From assembly GCA_002348385.1 (NCBI GenBank), contig DEBD01000017.1, positions 1-8,919 on the forward strand: a DNA stretch of 8,919 bases, read 5' to 3'. Every line of letters begins with the position of its first letter. Position 1 is the stretch's first letter. Positions 6,754 to 8,919 of this stretch are shown piece by piece. The translations under genes and the position numbers were made by a program. The stretch is from Gammaproteobacteria bacterium UBA2965 (GTDB lineage: Bacteria > Pseudomonadota > Gammaproteobacteria > Pseudomonadales > Azotimanducaceae). Under the pieces are notes generated by a model, which was given only the letters and a program-made list of their open reading frames with translations, was not told the DNA's origin and made no database searches.

Positions 6754-7212
6754 TTGCACTGCCCGTTTTGTGGTGCTGACGACACCAAAGTGATCGACTC
6801 CCGCCTGGTGGCGGATGGCGACTCGGTGCGCCGGCGCCGCGAGTGCCAGACTTGCGGAGAGCGCTATACCACGTTTGAAACGGCAGAATTGGTCATGCCC
6901 CGGGTGGTGAAGAGCAACGGCTCGCGCGAGCCTTTCAACGAAGAAAAGCTTCGCTCCGGTCTGCAGAAGGCGCTGGAAAAGCGCCCGGTGAGTATCGAAG
7001 AGATCGACAGTGCCTTAAATCGTATCACCCACCGTCTGCGCGCCACGGGGGAACGCGAACTGCCTTCCCGGGAAGTGGGCGAAGCGGTGATGGAAGAGCT
7101 GCGCACGCTGGACGGTATCGCCTACGTGCGCTTTGCTTCGGTGTACCGGGATTTTCAGGACATCAGCGAGTTTCAGGTGGAAATCCAGAAGCTCAACACT
7201 GAGCTCGAATAG
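6754..7212 (+). CDS. nrdR: Transcriptional repressor NrdR
   Basis: The 152-residue product (149 in E. coli) represses ribonucleotide reductase operons in response to the nucleotide pool. An N-terminal zinc ribbon has C3, C6, C31 and C34, with the hallmark HCPFCG start, DTKVIDSR (10-17) and SVRRRREC (24-31). The ATP-cone, which binds ATP or dATP, runs from about 46 to 136 and contains VMPRVVKSNG (47-56), REPFNEEKLRSGL (58-70), ALEKRPVS (73-80) and YVRFASVYRDF (124-134). The start must be TTG at 6754: NrdR proteins begin Met-His-Cys-Pro, and here the codon before His-Cys-Pro is TTG, preceded by AGGGTGG. An open frame upstream inside glyA has no similarity to the family. The position between glyA and ribD is the classic one. 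No AT-rich paired NrdR box is visible in the window, so the targets (nrdAB or nrdJ) must lie elsewhere. Confidence 0.97.
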   Translation: MHCPFCGADDTKVIDSRLVADGDSVRRRRECQTCGERYTTFETAELVMPRVVKSNGSREPFNEEKLRSGLQKALEKRPVSIEEIDSALNRITHRLRATGERELPSREVGEAVMEELRTLDGIAYVRFASVYRDFQDISEFQVEIQKLNTELE

Positions 7213-7221
7213 CGCTATAGG
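7193..7221 (+). promoter_or_regulatory. Candidate internal promoter of ribD
   Basis: TCAACA (7193-7198), inside the end of nrdR, and TATAGG (7216-7221) are 17 bases apart, and each matches 4 of 6 consensus positions. Transcription would start near 7228, about 30 bases before the ribD ATG. The spacer contains the 10-bp palindrome ATAGCGCTAT (7209-7218), which spans the nrdR stop codon. The 45-bp gap before ribD is wider than the other junctions of this operon, which fits a separate promoter, but the evidence is limited to these matches. Confidence 0.28.
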
Positions 7222-7257
7222 CGGCAACCTGCCGGGGATTCGCGTACCCTTGCCGCC
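7220..7257 (+). repeat. Perfect 8-bp inverted repeat abutting the ribD start
   Basis: GGCGGCAA (7220-7227) and TTGCCGCC (7250-7257) are exact reverse complements separated by 22 bp. The right arm ends at the base before the ribD ATG. An extra GGG/CCC pairing (7236-7238 with 7247-7249) can extend the stem across a bulge. The left arm can also form a local hairpin, CGGCA (7222-7226) with TGCCG (7230-7234). The region shows no good Shine-Dalgarno site and none of the conserved FMN riboswitch sequence. It could be an RNA hairpin limiting ribD translation, an operator, or chance. Confidence 0.5.
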
Positions 7258-8352
7258 ATGGCATCTCAATCCGACCTGTTGTACCTGCGCACCGCCACCG
7301 AGCATGCGGCGAAAGGTATGTATACCACCACACCCAACCCGCGCGTGGGCTGCCTTGTTGTCCGCGACGGCGAGGTGCTAGGGCGCGGCTATCATGTGCG
7401 CCCTGGAGAGGGTCACGCTGAGGTCAATGCGTTGGCGGATGCCGGGCGGCCGGTGGTGGGTGCCACGGCGTATGTGAGCCTGGAGCCTTGTGCGTTCGAG
7501 GGCCGCACGCCGCCGTGTGCCAAGGCCCTCATCGAAGCGCGCGTGGAGCGCGTGGTGGCTGGCATGATCGACCCGCATCCCAAGGTGAGCGGCCAGGGCA
7601 TGGCCATGTTGCGCGCGGCGGGCATTCTGGCCGAACTGGTCGAGCTGCCCGAGGCTCAAGCACTCAACGCGGGCTACGTGAGCCGTGTGACCACAGGGCG
7701 CCCCTACGTGCGCCTGAAGACCGCCATCTCCTTGGACGGCCGCACCGGTATGGCGTCGGGCGAAAGTCAGTGGATCACCGGGGAAGCCGCCCGCGCCGAC
7801 GTGCAGGAATGGCGTGCGCGCAGTTGTGCGTTGATCAGCGGATCGGGGACCGTCATGGCCGACGATGCCCGGCTCACCGTGCGCGACGAACGCTTCAGTG
7901 TGGATGGCTTGATCCGGCAACCCCTGCGAGCCATCGCGGATTCCAAGCTTCAGTTGCCGTCGAGCGCCGCCGTGCTGCAGCCGCCCGGTGAGGTGCTGAT
8001 CGTGCACGCGGGGATCAACGCGCCAACCGTTGAGGGTGTGGAGCACATTTGCCTGCCGGGCAGCGGAGTGCCGCCCAAGGTGGATCTGGCTGCGTTGCTG
8101 GACGAACTGGGCGCGCGCGGTTGCAATGAGGTACTGGTGGAGGCGGGGGCGGCGCTGTTGGGGGCTTTTCTGGCCGCCGACCTGTGGGACGAACTGCTCG
8201 TGTATATGGCGCCCAAGCTTCTGGGCAGCGACGCGCGGCCGCTGGCCAATCTGCCGCTGGGTAAGATGAATGAGGCGGTGCAGGCCAGGCTCATTGACTG
8301 CGTGCCGGTAGGCGACGACCTCAGGCTGCGCCTTGGCCGTAGCGGTCAGTAG
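7258..8352 (+). CDS. ribD: Bifunctional riboflavin deaminase/reductase RibD
   Basis: The 364-residue product (367 in E. coli) catalyses two successive cytoplasmic steps of riboflavin synthesis: deamination of the pyrimidine ring, then NADPH-dependent reduction of the ribosyl side chain. The N-terminal cytidine-deaminase-like domain (about 5-145) has TTPNPRVGC (24-32), the zinc ligand and catalytic pair in HAEV (H53, E55), and the cysteines C78 and C87 in EPCAFEGRTPPC. The C-terminal reductase domain (about 146-364) has RLKTAISLDGRTGMASGESQWIT (152-174, with D160, G161, R162), VEAGAALLGAFL (294-305) and APKLLGSDARPLANL (318-332). The loop between the zinc cysteines is AFEG, where E. coli has SHHG, so a usual histidine is Phe80. 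The ATG at 7258 fits the family N-terminus but has no visible Shine-Dalgarno site. Riboflavin synthase, ribBA and ribH do not follow; nusB starts 10 bp later. Confidence 0.96.
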   Translation: MASQSDLLYLRTATEHAAKGMYTTTPNPRVGCLVVRDGEVLGRGYHVRPGEGHAEVNALADAGRPVVGATAYVSLEPCAFEGRTPPCAKALIEARVERVVAGMIDPHPKVSGQGMAMLRAAGILAELVELPEAQALNAGYVSRVTTGRPYVRLKTAISLDGRTGMASGESQWITGEAARADVQEWRARSCALISGSGTVMADDARLTVRDERFSVDGLIRQPLRAIADSKLQLPSSAAVLQPPGEVLIVHAGINAPTVEGVEHICLPGSGVPPKVDLAALLDELGARGCNEVLVEAGAALLGAFLAADLWDELLVYMAPKLLGSDARPLANLPLGKMNEAVQARLIDCVPVGDDLRLRLGRSGQ

Positions 8353-8362
8353 GCGCGTCGGC

Positions 8363-8803
8363 ATGTCTGGCAAGATGAATCCCTGGGCCCGTCGGCGCGC
8401 ACGCCGTGCGCTGGTTCAGGCCGTCTACGGTTGGCAGGTCACCGGCGCGGCGGTGGCCAGCGTGGAAGATCAGTTTCTAGGGGATGAGTCGCTGGCAAAG
8501 GCGGATGTGGCATTCTTCCAGGAACTCTTGCGCGGCGTGCTGCAGCAGCACGAGGCATTGGATGCGGCGTACGCGCCGTTTCTGGACCGCTCGCACGACA
8601 GCCTCGATCAGGTGGAGCGCGCCATCCTGCGCTTGGGCTGTTATGAGCTCGCGCACCGCATCGATGTGCCCTACCGGGTGGTGATCGATGAGTACGTAGA
8701 GCTGTCGAAAACCTTCGGTGCGGAAGCCAGCCACACTTATATCAATGGCGTGCTGGACCGGGTGGCTCAGGATTGCCGCGCCCTGGAAAAGGGTGAACGA
8801 TGA
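8363..8803 (+). CDS. nusB: Transcription antitermination factor NusB
   Basis: The 146-residue all-helical protein (139 in E. coli) pairs with S10 (NusE) to bind boxA RNA and promote antitermination in rRNA operons. Family markers are the basic N-terminus ARRRARRALVQAVYGWQ (9-25), FFQELLRGV (51-59), LDQVERAILRLGCYEL (81-96), DVPYRVVIDEYVELSKTFG (101-119) and the C-terminal EASHTYINGVLDRVA (121-135). ATG 8363 was chosen because an AGG (8351-8353) lies 9 bases upstream and it sits just after the ribD stop. A second ATG at 8375 would give MNPWARRRAR, also close to the E. coli start, so the first four residues are uncertain. A TTG at 8333 would overlap ribD and is unlikely. The stop overlaps the thiL start as ATGA. 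Confidence 0.96.
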   Translation: MSGKMNPWARRRARRALVQAVYGWQVTGAAVASVEDQFLGDESLAKADVAFFQELLRGVLQQHEALDAAYAPFLDRSHDSLDQVERAILRLGCYELAHRIDVPYRVVIDEYVELSKTFGAEASHTYINGVLDRVAQDCRALEKGER

Positions 8804-8919
8804 ACGAGTTCGAACTCATCGACGAGATCCTTCAAGCGCTGGGCGATGCCACCGGCGCGCCCGGCGTGCGGGTGGGGCCCGGGGACGATTCTGCCGTAGT
8901 GGCGGCGCCCGCCGGTACC
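8800..8919 (+). CDS. thiL: Thiamine-monophosphate kinase, N-terminal end (partial)
   Basis: Forty codons run off the window edge. They encode MNEFELIDEILQALG followed by VRVGPGDDSAVV (23-34), the N-terminal motif of ThiL whose GDD/S segment binds Mg and the phosphates. The E. coli protein likewise starts with EFSLI and has GIGDDCAL. ThiL phosphorylates thiamine monophosphate to the active cofactor thiamine diphosphate. The ATG at 8800 overlaps the nusB stop, and AAGGG (8789-8793) lies 6 bases upstream, so it is coupled to nusB. The nusB-thiL pair is conserved across gammaproteobacteria, and pgpA is the usual next gene. Confidence 0.95.
   Translation, partial: MNEFELIDEILQALGDATGAPGVRVGPGDDSAVVAAPAGT

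Noticed and set aside
7213..7257. FMN riboswitch upstream of ribD
   Set aside because: The gap is only 45 bp and lacks the conserved RFN-element sequence blocks. nrdR coding sequence occupies the space further upstream.
7378..8373. A 331-residue open frame on the minus strand opposite ribD
   Set aside because: It mirrors the codon bias of ribD and has His/Gln/Arg-rich composition with no domain. ribD is well supported on the other strand.
1..8919. Mobile element, CRISPR array, defence cassette or genomic island
   Set aside because: Every gene is a conserved housekeeping gene in a familiar order. No transposase, integrase, tRNA, spaced repeat array or compositional break was seen.

Overview
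The window is a stretch of conserved housekeeping genes from a GC-rich gammaproteobacterium. The protein sequences closely resemble the E. coli members of each family (EttA, GlyA, NrdR, RibD, NusB), but the gene order differs from Enterobacterales: priB is not between rpsF and rpsR, alr is not between dnaB and radA, and the ettA/glyA pair is divergent. I would place it among free-living, high-GC gammaproteobacteria outside Enterobacterales, without naming a family.

Region 1 (1-3651, + strand) is a translation/replication block: the 3' end of rpsF (S6), rpsR (S18), rplI (L9), dnaB (replicative helicase) and radA (DnaB-like recombination helicase). rpsF and rpsR overlap by ATGA. rplI is followed by 102 bp containing competing inverted repeats just before dnaB. 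dnaB and radA are 5 bp apart, and radA uses GTG. Region 2 (3648-5327, - strand) is ettA, the energy-sensing ABC-F translation factor, whose stop codon overlaps that of radA in a tail-to-tail arrangement. A 149-bp divergent intergenic region (5328-5476) probably carries the promoters of ettA and glyA.

Region 3 (5477-8919, + strand) is a metabolic/regulatory operon: glyA (serine hydroxymethyltransferase), nrdR (repressor of ribonucleotide reductase genes, TTG start), ribD (riboflavin deaminase/reductase), nusB (antitermination factor) and the 5' end of thiL (thiamine-monophosphate kinase). The order glyA-nrdR-ribD-nusB-thiL is the classic gammaproteobacterial cluster, but the other riboflavin genes usually found between ribD and nusB are missing, with only 10 bp between the two genes.

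No mobile element, CRISPR array, tRNA, rRNA or defence system is visible, and no gene looks foreign or broken. I did not find an undescribed system. The points worth a second look are small: a hexamer repeat encoding the S6 tail, inverted repeats abutting the dnaB and ribD starts, the compacted rib locus, the direct dnaB-radA junction, and a substitution in the RibD zinc-site loop.
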